A stretch of 64,000 nt of DNA from Orychophragmus violaceus (lineage: Eukaryota > Streptophyta > Magnoliopsida > Brassicales > Brassicaceae), in assembly GCA_030180135.1 (NCBI GenBank), contig CM058236.1:51983728-52047727 (forward strand), read 5' to 3'. How positions within the stretch are numbered: position 1 is the stretch's first letter; the number at the start of each line of letters is the position of its first letter. The notes below the pieces were generated by a model. The model did no database searches, had not been told where the DNA came from, and worked only from the letters and a program-made list of their open reading frames with translations. This document shows positions 44,790 through 57,275 of the stretch, piece by piece. A program made the position numbers and the translations under genes.

Positions 44790-46650
44790 ATAACCTATGA
44801 ACTGGGAAGTTATTTTTGTATTTGCAGCAGATGAGACTTCTTCGTAAACAATTGAAATATGAACATTCCTATTTTATGTGATAGTGTATTAACTGTGATT
44901 ATATTGTACATGTTATTGTAGCGGCTTGACTGGTTATAACCCCCTTTATAATATTGTTTCTGCATCGTTTCCGCCGAACTGTCAAGTTCACGATATTTCC
45001 CCCCAAACTATAACATTTAAGCTTAATTTTACCTAAACTTTTGTTCTTTGTTCAAATTTAACCACTACAATACAAGTTAAAAGAATAAATTAACTTATTT
45101 AAGTGATTGAAACACTAAAATGGAAATTTAAACATGTTTGTAATTGGATTTATTTTTGTTATTAACAATTTCCTAAAACTTTAAACCAATAACAATTCAA
45201 TAAATTTAGTTAATTTTATTGAAGTTTATAATTCATCAGCATTAATTAATTAATAAAAATACATAAAAACGTAAAACATATATCATTATGAAACAAAAAA
45301 AATCTAAAAATATTTCTTTTAGAAACGGGGAGGGTATATTATAACAAAGTCTTATAAAATATATATATTTTTAAAAATTATTAAATCTGTATATATTATT
45401 ATAATTTATTATAAAATAGTCTTAATTACATTTTGATTTATTAAAATAATATATAATCTTCATATTTAGATAATTACAATAAGGGTTAAAAATAGATTAA
45501 CCAAATTCAATTATAATTTTTTTTTTTAATTGCCTATTTGAAGACAAGGTAAGTGTATGGATTAGTCAATTTTAGTTGATATATTCTTAGTTTGATAAAA
45601 AATATTAAAATTATCCAATATTTATATCATTCGAATATATAAAGGGTTAAACTACGGTTGATGTTTTACGTTCACAGTTTTTGACGAGTTATTTTAAAAA
45701 AAAAAATTTAAAATATTTAGACAACAATAAGATAGCTTGATTTGTTTCGATTATAAAATATTTTAAAAGTTTTTGTTCATTTGAAGACAAATTAAAATGA
45801 TGAATTAATATATTTTATTATAGAAGCATTAAAATAAAGTTAAACCAATAAAAAAATGTTAAACGAATGGATTATCATGTTTCGACTTTCATAAATCTAT
45901 AATTATATTTATATAAAATTATAAATTTAATATTAAAGTATTAAAAATAAAAATAAATTCTATATATGAAGATATGATGTTCTATAAAAATAAATAATTA
46001 AAATCAAAATAATACATATTAAACTTATATCAAATAACTTTTATACTGATTATTTTAATAAAAACAAATTATTATAAAATTATTTTCAAATAAGTTTATT
46101 TAATGCATTCAGACTATTGGTTTTGGACTTCACACAAGAAAAGGCACATAAGGAAAAAGGCCCGACCCATAAGTTGAAGATTGGGACAAAGGTTTCAATG
46201 AACTATCAAAAGGAATCCGTTCAAACAACTTTAGTTCAATGAACTATCAAAAGTAATCGGTCAAAGATCGAACTGAATGAGAAGACTCCATAAATAACGG
46301 GTTAAGAGTGCAATATTTTCGCGTATCTCGGAATTATGTGACGTAAGCTAAGGAAATGCTTAGTTGTTGGAGAGAAAGAAGTGGAGCAAAAACCAGAAAG
46401 ATTGAAGTATAAAATGATTAAGCTCACTCAAATAAGATCATCTAAAACATGTTCGAGAACGATACTACCAGAAATACTCGATCTTTTTGTATATTCTCGA
46501 TCCTATCGTTCTATAAATTCATTTCGACATTCATTCTTAAATAAATCCTTGACTCATAGAAACTCTATTCATAATATGTCGTAAGTCCAAATCCACTATC
46601 TCTATAATTTGCGGTATGAATACTTAAACTTACTTATTTTGAAAAAATAA
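44790..46650. other. AT-rich Helitron interior
   Basis: Mostly very AT-rich with no gene recognised. The part 46100-46600 is less AT-rich and includes two copies of CAATGAACTATCAAAAG (46197 and 46238), possibly old LTR sequence. Confidence 0.4.
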
Positions 46651-46654
46651 ATAA

Positions 46655-46687
46655 ATCCGCGCTTCTTTAGCGCGGATCAAAATCTAG
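46655..46687 (+). other. Helitron 3' terminator hairpin
   Basis: A GC-rich stem ATCCGCGCT / AGCGCGGAT with a short loop lies 10 bases before CTAG, the usual Helitron 3' end. Confidence 0.88.
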
Positions 46688-46688
46688 T

Positions 46689-47471
46689 TATGAAAGAAAA
46701 GAGATGAGTTTTTTCTATTTGGAGGTGATTGTTGTTTTCTTCATGGATTTTTTTCTACTTTTTTGGGTTAAAAAGGAGGTGATTTTTTTTCTACTTTGCT
46801 CTTATGTCGAATTTTAGACCTTAGCTTTGGATTTTTCTACAATACAATAGCAAAACATTAATAACTCAAACAGTTATCAGGGATAATTGAAGTTTGGAAT
46901 TTAGTGTTGATTTGTTTATTTAAAATTAAATAAGAAACACGTACATTAAGTAATGTTGAACATCTATGGCATATACAATATATTAATCTGGATCTCAAGC
47001 TCTATTTGATATTAAAAAAAATCACAAATACATTTTTAAATAACTATATCAAATAAAAGTACGTCAAATTATGTTGTAAAAAATATTAAAAAATTCAAAA
47101 TTTTAAGAGCAATATTTTTTAATCAAATATTTTACAAATAAAAATACAATCTCTTAACATTTTTTTGTAAATAAAATAATAATAAAATTTGACCCTAAAT
47201 ATTAATTTTTATTATTAGTTTGATGTCTCAAATATAATTTTATTATCTTAATTTTACTACTGTTATAATAAAACAAGAAACTCAAAATTCCAATGCTTTT
47301 TATATATTAAAAAAAAAAAATTAGAAGCATGTTTCGACATTTTGAAATCTTTGAAAAAATTATGATTTTGATTATAAATAAAAAGTAAACAACCAAATAA
47401 ATTTTCATATTATCTAAAACTCCACATCAAACTACGATAATCAAAACAACATATAAACATATATTACCAAA
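46689..47471. other. AT-rich spacer between Helitrons
   Basis: Nothing recognised. Confidence 0.45.
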
Positions 47472-47527
47472 TCTATGTTATTAAAACAGAAGTACAAAAT
47501 AGAAAATGACATTAGATTTCATTTTAA

Positions 47528-49272
47528 CTAGATTTTGATCCGCGCTAATGAAGCGCGGATTATGTTTTCTAAAAAATATATATATTTTTTATGTTAAATT
47601 TATGTTTTAAAAAAATTAAAATTGTTATCTATTCAATATAATATATATTAAGTGAAAAATATGATGATATTGTACTAAATGCGAGAAGAATTTAATAAAT
47701 TTTGTTTTTGTTTTGATATTTTTAACTTATACTTTTAATAGTTGTAGATTATTGTTACTTTTATTACATGTTTAGTTTACTTTATTGCTATAAAGTGCAG
47801 ATATATTTTATTTAAAAAAAATATTTAAATTAATTCTAACTTAGTTTAACCCGTGATTTCACTACTAAACAGTTGTTAAAATTAATAATATTTATATAGA
47901 GCGCAATCATAGTAATATATAAGTTGTTAGATTCAATATGCAACTTTTTGATTTAATTATATATAATTGTTTGTTTAAAATAATATATATTTAATACGTG
48001 ATTATGAATTTATAAATAATTTTAATATTTTATAAAATTATTTATATATCAATTGAAATTGATTAATACATATTGTTATCACGTATTCCAGTAGACAGAT
48101 TTTGTTTTTAATAGTATAGATAATTAAATTTGGTTCATCTATTTTTTGACCCGTTTAATAATGGTGTAAACATTTAAAATTTTATGTTTATTTTATAAAT
48201 CAAAATGTAACTAATATATAATAACTCGTTCATTTAACATTTTGGATCGATTTAAGTTCATTTAATATTTTTATAATTAAAATTAGTTAATTCATCTTTT
48301 TAACTTGTCTTCCATTTTTCAAAAAGAAATTGTTTTCCAATGAATATAAATATTTTTAAATAATTTTATAATAAAAAATTAATATAATTTCAAAACATTT
48401 TATAGTGTGTAATTATTTTGATAACTTGTTAAAACAATCCTTGAAAAACAGTCATCTTAAAAACATTTATTGAATCAAACTTATCATATATTTGAATAAT
48501 ATATGTATTGAATTATTTTAATATTTTATCAAATTAAGAATATAACAATTGAAATATTTAATACATATTTTTAACCCGTTTTTTAGTAGTTAAATTTTAT
48601 TTTTTAATAGTATATATAATTGAAAACGGTTAATCTATTTTCAATATGTTTAATGTTTTATAATAGTCTAAATATAAAGATTTTTATGTCAATTTAATAG
48701 TTTAAAATGTAACTAAAATTTTACTATTAAATTTTAATAATAAATTTTAATAATAATTATGCATTTAGAAATCATCTTTCTTAAAAATCAAGAAGTTAAT
48801 AATATTTTATAAATTTTTTCGTAATATAAATATATATTAATATTTCAATTAGAAAGAGATAATAAAAGATATTATGAAAATATATTTCAAAATAAAATTA
48901 TAATTTAGAGAATATTTATATTATTATATAATTAATTTTTTTTTATAATAAATATAATAAAATTTCGAAATCATTAAATATTTTTTAAGAAATAAAAAAA
49001 ATCATAAGAAATCGAAATATAAATATTTTAAATATATATATATATATATATTTAAAATAAAGGATATTATAAGATACTATGAATGTATTTTGGAACAAAA
49101 TCATTAATTACTAAATATTACGTATGGCCCACATATAGTCCAAATTTATATAATACGAAATTACCCTTAATGAATTTCTCAAAAAACAAATAAAATCAAT
49201 GGCACAAAAAGTAATATCCCCCGTAAGACCAAGGGTAGTTTCAAAAAAGGTCACCTGTTTTAATAGTATAGA
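47528..49272 (-). mobile_element. Nested inverted Helitron, 1.75 kb
   Basis: On the minus strand it starts TCTATACTATTAAAACAGG at 49272 and ends CTAG at 47528, preceded by the GC-rich hairpin at 47538-47560. The flanking A and T fit insertion between A and T. It is AT-rich with no coding capacity. Two further 5'-end-like sequences (TCTATACTATTAAAAAC at 48120 and a TATATACTATTAAAAAA variant near 48615) lie inside. Confidence 0.85.
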
Positions 49273-50306
49273 TAGATTACAAGATATGTCATTAGTTTCC
49301 TTTGTTAGTTAAAAATTCATTAAGGATATAAAGTCTATACATTTACATAAAGCAATCCGAATAAGATTTTCCCAAGCTAATCATTAAATCATAACTAATC
49401 TACAATTGAATATACTAATTAATATAATCTCCTAAAATATATTGATTACGATATTCTCAATCTTATCAAAATCTAAACCATCCTAAATTTCTATTTTTAA
49501 ATAATCGAATCTCCAAAAATATAAAAAGCTTAAATATATTTAGTCACCAAAAAAGGAACATATCAAAATATTCTATACAAACTAAAATATTTTCTCACTG
49601 ACTAAAAGATTATCATTCTAACTAAAATATGACTAAATATATAGTCCTAAATATTTACATACCGTGACAACCCTAAACTATAACTCAAACTTTAAATATA
49701 CTACAAACGTGGCATCACAATCATCACTGAACTAGGTAGATTAGAAGATCTATGAAGCATCTGGAGAATGGTTGGTGCGTAAATGTTTGCACTAAGGTTC
49801 ACATCTCTTCGTTCTCTGTCTCTTCGCGAGTTTCCTTATTGTTTCTTGATTTTCTCCTGTGTTGCTTACCTATCCCTAAGTTCCATGTTTTCTATTTTTC
49901 TTCTCAATCCAAAAACTTAATACATTTCTTACTTGTGGCTTTTTGTCTCTGTATAGATTATTCAGATATTAAGAGATGGTCTTGCTTGTGCGGAACACAT
50001 ATCCTTAGTTTTGCCTGAAAATAGAATATATATATATATATTATCTGTTGCCTTAGATTTAGGTAAGTATTCTAACTATATTATTTGCTACGTGAATGAG
50101 ATGTGAAAACAGAGTTTTTATCTATAGCCTATGATGTCTTTGTGTTTATATTTTGTACCAGGAATAAGTCGGGACGAGAAAATCTTTTCCCTTCGGTGTA
50201 TTTTAACAAGTAAGTAGTAGTCCACATCATTATATGTCCTCTTCTCATGTTAGATAAAGAATATCTCTTCTCAGTTTTGGCGCTTAACATTGTTTTTCAC
50301 TTTCAG
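49273..50306. other. Helitron interior, no gene recognised
   Basis: AT-rich to about 49700, then more mixed with pyrimidine-rich tracts. An 88-codon frame at 49752-50018 shows no family resemblance and is not called. Confidence 0.4.
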
Positions 50307-50570
50307 GATCGGTGCCACAAAAAACCCTTGGGATTCGAGGGACCATGGACACAAACCCACTCATTTTCGACAACTAATATTTCAAGTAAGGTAAGTTTCT
50401 CTCTAAGGATTTTTCATTGTCGTATTGGACCGAGGCTGAATCATAATCTCTTGATGGTTGTTAAACCAAAGAGATAATAAGCGGAGAGAAAGGACTTCTT
50501 AAACTGCTAACCGACAAGGCTTTTCTTCAGGACCCTCTCTTTCGTTCTCTCATCAAGAGATATGCTCCAG
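50307..50570 (+). pseudogene. Ascorbate peroxidase gene fragment (cytosolic APX type)
   Basis: Exon 1 (50307-50386), after an acceptor CTTTCAG, reads RCHKKPLGFEGPWTQ, then after a one-base shift NPLIFDN-stop-YFK, and ends at GTAAG. This matches the APX segment GRCHK.RSGFEG.WT.NPLIFDNSYFK. Exon 2 (about 50479-50570) reads SGEKGLLKLLTDKAFLQDPL, then FRSLIKRYAP, matching the following APX exon. The conserved proximal-pocket region is broken by the shift and stop. Only two exons are present. It lies between Helitron ends and was probably captured. Confidence 0.82.
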
Positions 50571-51505
50571 GCTTACAACTCATCATCTCATGATTCTAAT
50601 TATCATATTATGTCTTGCAATTTAGCATTATGACTGATTATATTATTACGCTCAGGATGAGAACCCGGGTAGGTAACACAATGAACAATTCTTTATATAC
50701 ATTTCTCTACTTTTTTCTCATTGTCCTACGTTACATCTTTGATCGTTCCTCAGAAACCTTTCACTTAGACTTACAAACACATGTTTTTCTCTCTCTAAAT
50801 TCGACCACAATGGCTTAATATTTAAGGTACGATCAAGTGCATTGCAGGTTTGTCGACAAGGAGTAATCTGGAATTGATGGTGTCATGTCCTATCTCGTGA
50901 GTCGTGATTCTTGTGCCATTATCATTGTAATCACATAAAACGTAAAACTAAAGAAAATTACTTTGCATTGCACATGTATGCATTGGGCTGTTTATAATTG
51001 ATGAAATAATGGAGTTGATGGAAAAATTGAAAACACAAGAACACCTTATACTAAGATTTTTATTGCTTGATTAGAAATCACTTGAACCTAGTTCAATCAG
51101 TTTGACATGACTTCACAATAGTAAATCGAGACTGACCAATTTCTAATTTACCCAATACCTTACCGTACAACAGTAGTTGCACACACTCGTATAATCACTC
51201 ACCAAGAACCCTTGTTCTTAATCAACTCGTGTGTCACACACCTTTTTCAAGTCTAAAGTCGGCTAACCTAATTTCATTAGCTCTTCTAACATATATACTA
51301 TTGAGCCTCGAGTGTCATGCGCCACACAATCTCTTGTTTCCATATTTGAGCATCTTTTCCATAACTTGCTTCGAGTCCACGCCATGTGTTGATGACTTGT
51401 ATCCCACGTCATGACTTTGTGTCATCCGTGTCATCACTTGAATCACACATGTAAAACTCTAAATCTTTGAGCTTTCAAAAATAACATGGAAATATCTATA
51501 TTTTA
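50571..51505. other. Helitron interior, nothing recognised
   Basis: No gene or element end supported. Confidence 0.4.
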
Positions 51506-51513
51506 CCAACGAT

Positions 51514-52057
51514 TAGGACTGGGCATTCGGGTATCCATTCGGGTTCGGATCGGATGTTTTGGGTTTTCGGTTTTTCGGGTTTAGAGCTAGAGAACCCGTT
51601 CGGGTATTTCTAAATATTGGGTCGGGTTCGGTTCAGGACGTATTGGGTTCGGGTACCCGAAATCACCATAAAATTTCTGAAAACTCGAAAAAATTACTCA
51701 AAAATATTCAAAAATATATAAATTATCCAATTATCCCATAAAAACATATAATTAAATTACTTAAAAATATTAAAAATTACTCAAAAATATATGTAGTACC
51801 CAAAATTTAAAACAAAAACTACACAAACTACTCAAAAACGTTCGAAAGTATCAAAATTAACCAAAACTAGATTAAACTTTGAGTTACTTCGGGTACCCGT
51901 TCGAATTCAATTCGGGTTCGGATATTACCCGATACCCAAAATACTTTAACTTAAGTCCCATTCGGGTATTTTTTAAAAAATCGGTTCGGATTGGGATCGG
52001 GTTTTTTAGATCGGGTTCGGGTTCGGATTCGGATTTCGGGTAAAATGTCCAGCCCTA
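51514..52057. mobile_element. hAT-type MITE rich in CGGGTTCGG motifs
   Basis: 544 bp. Ends TAGGACTGGGCATT and (inverse) TAGGGCTGGACATT are typical hAT terminal repeats. The 8-bp flanks CCAACGAT (51506-51513) and CCAATGAT (52058-52065) are a target duplication with one change. Many GGGTTCGG and CGGGTA motifs lie near both ends in opposite orientation. Confidence 0.85.
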
Positions 52058-52065
52058 CCAATGAT

Positions 52066-54060
52066 TATTCCTATACTTATAGTGTTCCAGTCAGATTGCC
52101 TTTAAAATTCCAAGATTTATTAATAATAAAGATATTTATATAATCTCTCATACTATCGGATGACTAATTCAATTCAATCGTGTATAACTAAATTCATTCA
52201 ATCATATCTAAAATAATTAAAACAATAATTTAGTTAGTATGTTGTCACATATTTTAATAATTAGTGAATATATTATTAAAAAACAAAAGAGCATTTATAG
52301 ACAAACCACAAGTATATATGAGTAGTCTAAAGTATATTATATGCATTAATGTATTAAACTATAAATTATGGTACGTACAATAAAAAAATCACATGTTAAC
52401 TATAACATTATTTGATATCTTCCAATATCTTAGTAAATATATATATGTATGTTAAATAATCTTAGTAAAAAATTACATGCTAACTATAAAATCACAAAAT
52501 ATCTTAGTAATATTTGCTAACTATAAAATCACAATTCTAACTATAATAACATATCTTACATGGTAATTATTTTTGTTTTTTGGGTTAGATATACCTAGTA
52601 ATAATAATTCCTTAAATTTAATAAATAAAAAACCATGAAAGCTTATGCTTTAGTTATATATTAATAATTTGTAAATCAACATAATAGTTAAAATAATAAT
52701 TTTTCATTTGCAAACTAATATCAAATTGAATAATCCAAAAATATATAACTAATAAATAAATCGAAAACAAGATAAAATATTCACAAACTGAAAACATATA
52801 TAACCCAAAATTCTAGCTATCAAAATTTATGTTTTTTGTGGATACAAAATAAATAAACTATATTTTTACACACATAATTTATAAAATTAATTAAATATAT
52901 AAATAATAATAAACCTAAATTTAAAATATAGAGTATAGTTTGATATATTAAGGAGACATTATAATAATATATAATATGAACAAATCTACAAATAAATAAT
53001 TGAAACAAAAATTATTAAGATAAAAATATGATAAAATAAATATAAAACAAATACAAAAATTCTCCTTGGCGAACTATCTGCGCTGACCATAGATCAAAAT
53101 CTATGTACAATTGTTTTATCAAAATTATATACTTTGATACCTCTAAAACCTATACATGTATTCATTTTTTTTTAAAGTATAGCATCTATAACATACTTTA
53201 TGTGCATATATTTAATTATAAATCTATACCTTAATATTATTTATTAATATACTCAGTTCTGATATTTTATTTTTCTAATTTTCAAGTTATTTAGGATTAT
53301 TAGTATTACATTTAAATTATATATTTTCAACTAATTATTTAAAATTAAAAATTCTGATAATTTTTTTTTATTGTTCATTATTATTTGTCCATATAATTAT
53401 TTTACATACTAAATATCTAACACAGCAAAACATCAATTTAAAAAAAAAATTGAAAGTTAAAAACTTAGGCATAAGCACTTTTACATGGACCCAAAGATCG
53501 ATCTGAAATTGACTCAAAAACATCGGTTTGGGTTGGGTCAGATTCTTTGGATATTAACTTGTTGGGTATACTTATCAAGTACCCACGAGTAACATATCGC
53601 TCCAGGTTTTATCTAGATCCGTTCAGGTACTTAATAGAGCCTAATATATACTAAGTATCTGATAGAATATGACAGTAACAAACCTAATATGAATTCATAA
53701 ATCCGGTAGAACGTAAAATGACTTGATATGACATGTTGTTTTTAAGTATTTTATAGATCTCTGAATATTTTATAGTTTTATCGAGTATTTTATATCTAAA
53801 AATATTGGAGTTGAATAGTATAAAAAACAGGTTTTACAAATATAGCATAGTTAGATCCGAACTGATTTGAATTCGAATAAAGGCGATCCGAATCCGAACG
53901 AATCGGCCTGAATCCAGTCTAAAATAGTCGGATCTTTAAATAGGTTCTAAATTCTTATATTCGTTAGATCCGAAACTTGAAAGAACCTGATCCGAACTTG
54001 ACCCAAAGACCCGAATGCCTAAAGCTACCCGGAACAAATAAAATATAATCTAACTAATAT
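52066..54060. other. AT-rich Helitron interior
   Basis: No gene recognised. At 53060-53095 a GCGCTGACC...GATCAAAATCTATG stretch resembles a decayed Helitron 3' end. 53500-54010 has many GATCCGAA/ACCCGAA motifs, possibly another old hAT MITE. Confidence 0.4.
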
Positions 54061-54285
54061 TCCACGCTCAGCGCGGGTCAAAATCTAGTATATATATAAT
54101 TTAAGAAATGTTAAATGTATGGGGTAAGACGATTCCTAGTAAAATAAAATAAGAAAACACTTTTGAATCGCTATACATATTTTTTCTTATGTCGGTTCAA
54201 AAGACGTCTTTTTAGTACGGTTGTATCCTATGTTCCTTGAATAAGATGGGCCCACGGGCCCAACACGCCGATGAATTAGTCATAA

Positions 54286-55128
54286 TCAAGAAAATAGAAC
54301 TTCGAAACGGGAATTCATAACGGCTAGGTAAATCGGATAGGCACTCACCGCGCCGCTGCCATTGCATCCTTTACAAAGAACCAAATGTTGACACGGCAAT
54401 GCCATCACCATCGCCGATTTACACCGGCGAATCCTACAACTAGGTCTGATAAACTCGATCCGCTCCGGGTCAACAAAGACTGATTCAGCATCCTGCTCTT
54501 CCTCCATCTCGCCGCGTACTATGTTTCTCCTCCGTAGCTCGGTTCGCTATAGCTTTTTGGATATGAGCCTGTAACGAAGAAACCTCGGCTTCCCGAGTCG
54601 CTGCTCTTAACCGCCACGTTGGCGCCTCTTCCGCAAGCTGAGCTGCATGCGCCTCTAGCTCAGCGTGACAGCGTGTGGCTTTCTCCATCTCCGCTTCTTT
54701 TACTCTCACCCTCCGTCCGACTATATCCTCCGCGGCGCACAATATCTCTGCATAGCGCCTCTCTATTTGACGCTAAATTACACCGCATCCTCCCACTCTG
54801 CAGAATAAAATAAAAAATCAACACAACAGAGAAAAAACAAAAACACATATTAGGTCGAGTTAGGTAGATGAATCGAACACCTGAGTTTGAAGGAAAATGT
54901 CTAATTCATCTCTTGGACGTTTAAATTCTCCAGCAAGTTCTCCGGGAAGCATGGAGAAAGTCAAAAGTAGCTGTTCTCTATTTTATGAATGCTTATGAGA
55001 TGAACGAAGACTTGAGGAAACCTCATTTCAGATTCTGATATTGCAACAACTTGCTCAAATCGATAGCTTGCGGCAGTTTTAGCGGTGGTGGGTTCACCGG
55101 AGCAGCAGCCGCTTTCGAGAATTGAATA
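54286..55128 (-). pseudogene. SBP/BOI-type RING E3 ligase pseudogene, 3' part
   Basis: Minus-strand frames match the C-terminal half of the S-RNase-binding-protein / BOI-related RING E3 family. 54742-54485 carries the conserved coiled coil (VKEAEMEKATRCHAELEAHA, AQLAEEAPTWRLRAATREAE, VSSLQAHIQKAIANRA). 54507-54286 carries DAESVFVDPERIEFIRPSC and a RING (ALPCQHLVLCKGC ... NSRFEVLFS). The last RING CPxC pair is lost (SAYPIYLA), and a frameshift separates coil from RING. An acceptor-like CTGCAG precedes the coil at about 54800. 55128-55030 reads FIQFSKAAAAPVNPPPLKLP, then QAIDLS, as in family N-termini. Confidence 0.8.
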
Positions 55129-55133
55129 AAATC

Positions 55134-55730
55134 TGAAGAGGTATTTGATGTGTCAGTCACAACGTAGTACAAGTGGTAGTACAAGACGTGACTCAGGACG
55201 TTGATATGTTCGATTATTGAGATATGAAAGAATCTTTATGATGTGATTTGGTTTATGAGTTGTGTGCTGAGCTGGATGAAGATATTAGAGAGAAGATTGC
55301 AGCTTTGAGTGATTTACTTATTCTTTGAATAAGTTACAAGAAAAAAAGGAAAAATTACAAAAAGTGGAATAGGAAATATCTTAACAAAAATGATATTTGC
55401 TATATCTTTATTTAGGTAAACTTGAGGAGAAAGTTTAGCCTATATAAAGAGGAGAGGTGTGGCCTTATGAAGATACAAGAGCTGAGAGAATAAAAACTCA
55501 AGAGGGCTTTTGTATTTGGGAAAAGGTCTAGGCTCTAGGGGAGTTTTGTATTGGATAGACCGGTAGATCAATAGGGTTTGTTCTATTCGTTTGTAATTGG
55601 TGGGATTACTTTCTATTCAAGTGAATTCGAAGTCTGGACAAGGTCCCGAGGAGTAGAAAAAATCGAACCCCGTTAACAAAATTTGTGTGTCTTACTTTCT
55701 GCTCTTTATATTGTCTCACCTGCACTTTCA
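55134..55730 (+). repeat. 5' LTR of the gag-only element
   Basis: 597 bp. Contains a TATA box (CCTATATAAAGAGG at about 55439) followed by likely transcription start sequence. Confidence 0.93.
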
Positions 55731-55732
55731 AT

Positions 55733-55744
55733 TGGTATCAGAGC
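55733..55744 (+). other. Primer binding site of the gag-only element
   Basis: Perfect TGGTATCAGAGC, initiator-Met tRNA type, two bases after the LTR. Confidence 0.95.
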
Positions 55745-55833
55745 GGGTGCTTGATAGAGATTTAGTCTTGTTTCGAGCAGATCTAAGGTGAGGATCAGAA
55801 GGTAGCTCAGGAAGTAGCACATAGTTCGGTTCG

Positions 55834-56940
55834 ATGGAGTCTCATAACGAAGGAACGTCTATGACCAGACCACCACGGCTTTTTTTCTCCAAATTATGGA
55901 CATTGGAAGGTTTGTATGCAAGCTTTCATTAGTGGTCTTGATGATGATTGTTGGAATTCGATTGAGATTGGTTGGAATCACCCTGTGATGATTAATGATA
56001 AAGGAGTTGAAGTTATTAAGCCGAGATATCAATGGAATGCTGAAGAGAAGAGGACATCAAGTTGCAATTCTAAGACCAAGACTACGATTTATAATGCAAT
56101 TGATGCAAGTTATATCGAGTTGATTTCTCAATGTGTGTCAGCTCAAAAGCATGGAAAACATTGGAGAACATGTTTGAAGGTACCACAAGTGTGAAGAGGA
56201 CTAAGCTGGATATGTTAGCATCTAAATTTGAGAATTCAGATGTAAATGAAGGAATAAAGAGTTTTGTGGCATTCACAACCTTTGAGTCTAGTTCTGCTAC
56301 AACAGGGTTTGCATCAGTGTCTGCGACGGAACCTGCGTCAGCGTCTGCAACAGGGTGTGCATTTAATATTGACAAGGATGAAAGTGATGATGATCCTGGA
56401 AGTGATGAAGATGATTTTGTTGAGAACTATAAAGCCTTGTATGAGCATTGGTGTAAGCTGCTTGAGGAGAATTCAGCATTAACTAAGGAGAAAGTCAAGT
56501 TAGAAGCTCAATTTGATGAGGTACAAAAGTATGAAACAGAGAAAGAAGAAGAAGCACAACAAGCCAGAGTTCAACTTGAAGAAACTTTAAAAGGCGTGAG
56601 GATGCTGAATAATGATACAAATCAGTTGGATCATCTTCTTACTATTAGAAAAGTGATCGATGTGGTCTTGGATTCAATGGAGAATCTTTAAAAGCTGACA
56701 GTTTCTTTGTGTCTGGTGGAAAAATGGATGTTGCATCAACACCTGCTACAAAGGTTGTAATTGTTATGAAGTCTGCAACTGGTACGACAACTAGTACGAC
56801 AGCTGGTACAAGAGCTGCTACAGCGTCTGCAACAAGGAAAATACCAGAAGTGAAGAGTGCACCTAAACGAATTTAGAGACATGTCTGTCATCATTGTGGA
56901 GTTGTTGGGCATATTAGACCAAGATGCTTCAAGTTATTGA
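55834..56940 (+). pseudogene. Copia gag (UBN2 type) of the gag-only element
   Basis: After the ATG near 55834, frames read MQAFISGLDDDCWNSIEIGW, NHPVMINDKGVEVIKPRYQW, then after a shift near 56140 AWKTLENMFEGTTSVKRTKL and DMLASKFE. This is the capsid of SIRE/Maximus-like copia gag. A Ser/Ala/Thr-rich part, an acidic stretch (DKDESDDDPGSDEDD) and a coiled coil (56480-56690) follow. Further on, VCHHCGVVGHIRPRCFKLL (56882-56940) is a CCHC zinc knuckle, after a stop at 56691. At least one frameshift and two stops break the gene. Confidence 0.85.
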
Positions 56941-57275
56941 AGGGGAGGAAACGAATGGAGCAGGATTATGAAGTAAGAATACATGGTCCAATATGTTATC
57001 ATTGTAGAGGTAAAGGATATGATCAAAGGGCTAATCATGGTGGGACAAGGGTCAGGAAGATTTGGAGAAATAAAGTTAATCACTTCAGAGATGGTGCAGT
57101 GGGATTTCATCCTCAATATGGAGGAGGACGGTTCATGTGTTAGTTTTTGACCATGATGTGACTCAAGTAGAGGGAGATTGGTGTTGATGGTGCTAGATGG
57201 TGTTGGATGTTGCTAGTGACGAAGCCTTTGATGCTAGAGTTGTTGAGATCACATACATAGTCAAAAAAGGGAGAT

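Larger units (their letters stand above)
39992..46687 (+). mobile_element. Helitron (plus strand) hosting a MITE and a CACTA element
   Basis: The 5' end TCTATATTATTAAAACAGG at 39992 (preceded by A) and the 3' end with hairpin ATCCGCGCTTC-TTTAGCGCGGAT (46655-46677) then CAAAATCTAG, followed by T, are classic Arabidopsis-type Helitron termini. The first 80 bases match the 5' end of the inverted Helitron at 49272. No Rep/helicase is present, so it is nonautonomous. Joining these two ends as one element is inferred, since the interior has been invaded. Confidence 0.7.
47472..54089 (+). mobile_element. Helitron (plus strand) hosting an inverted Helitron
   Basis: The 5' end TCTATGTTATTAAAACAG begins at 47472 after A. 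A 3' end with a decayed hairpin (CCACGCTCAGCGCGG) then GTCAAAATCTAG lies at 54089, followed by T. Only 56 bp of the 5' part precede the inverted Helitron, and the sequence resumes at 49273. The interior carries an ascorbate peroxidase fragment and a hAT MITE. Pairing these two ends is inferred from order and orientation. Confidence 0.6.

Noticed and set aside
54247..54264. GGGCCCACGGGCCCA palindrome resembling paired TCP/site II promoter elements
   Set aside because: It lies beyond the 3' end of the RING pseudogene and no gene starts here, so a promoter role is unsupported.
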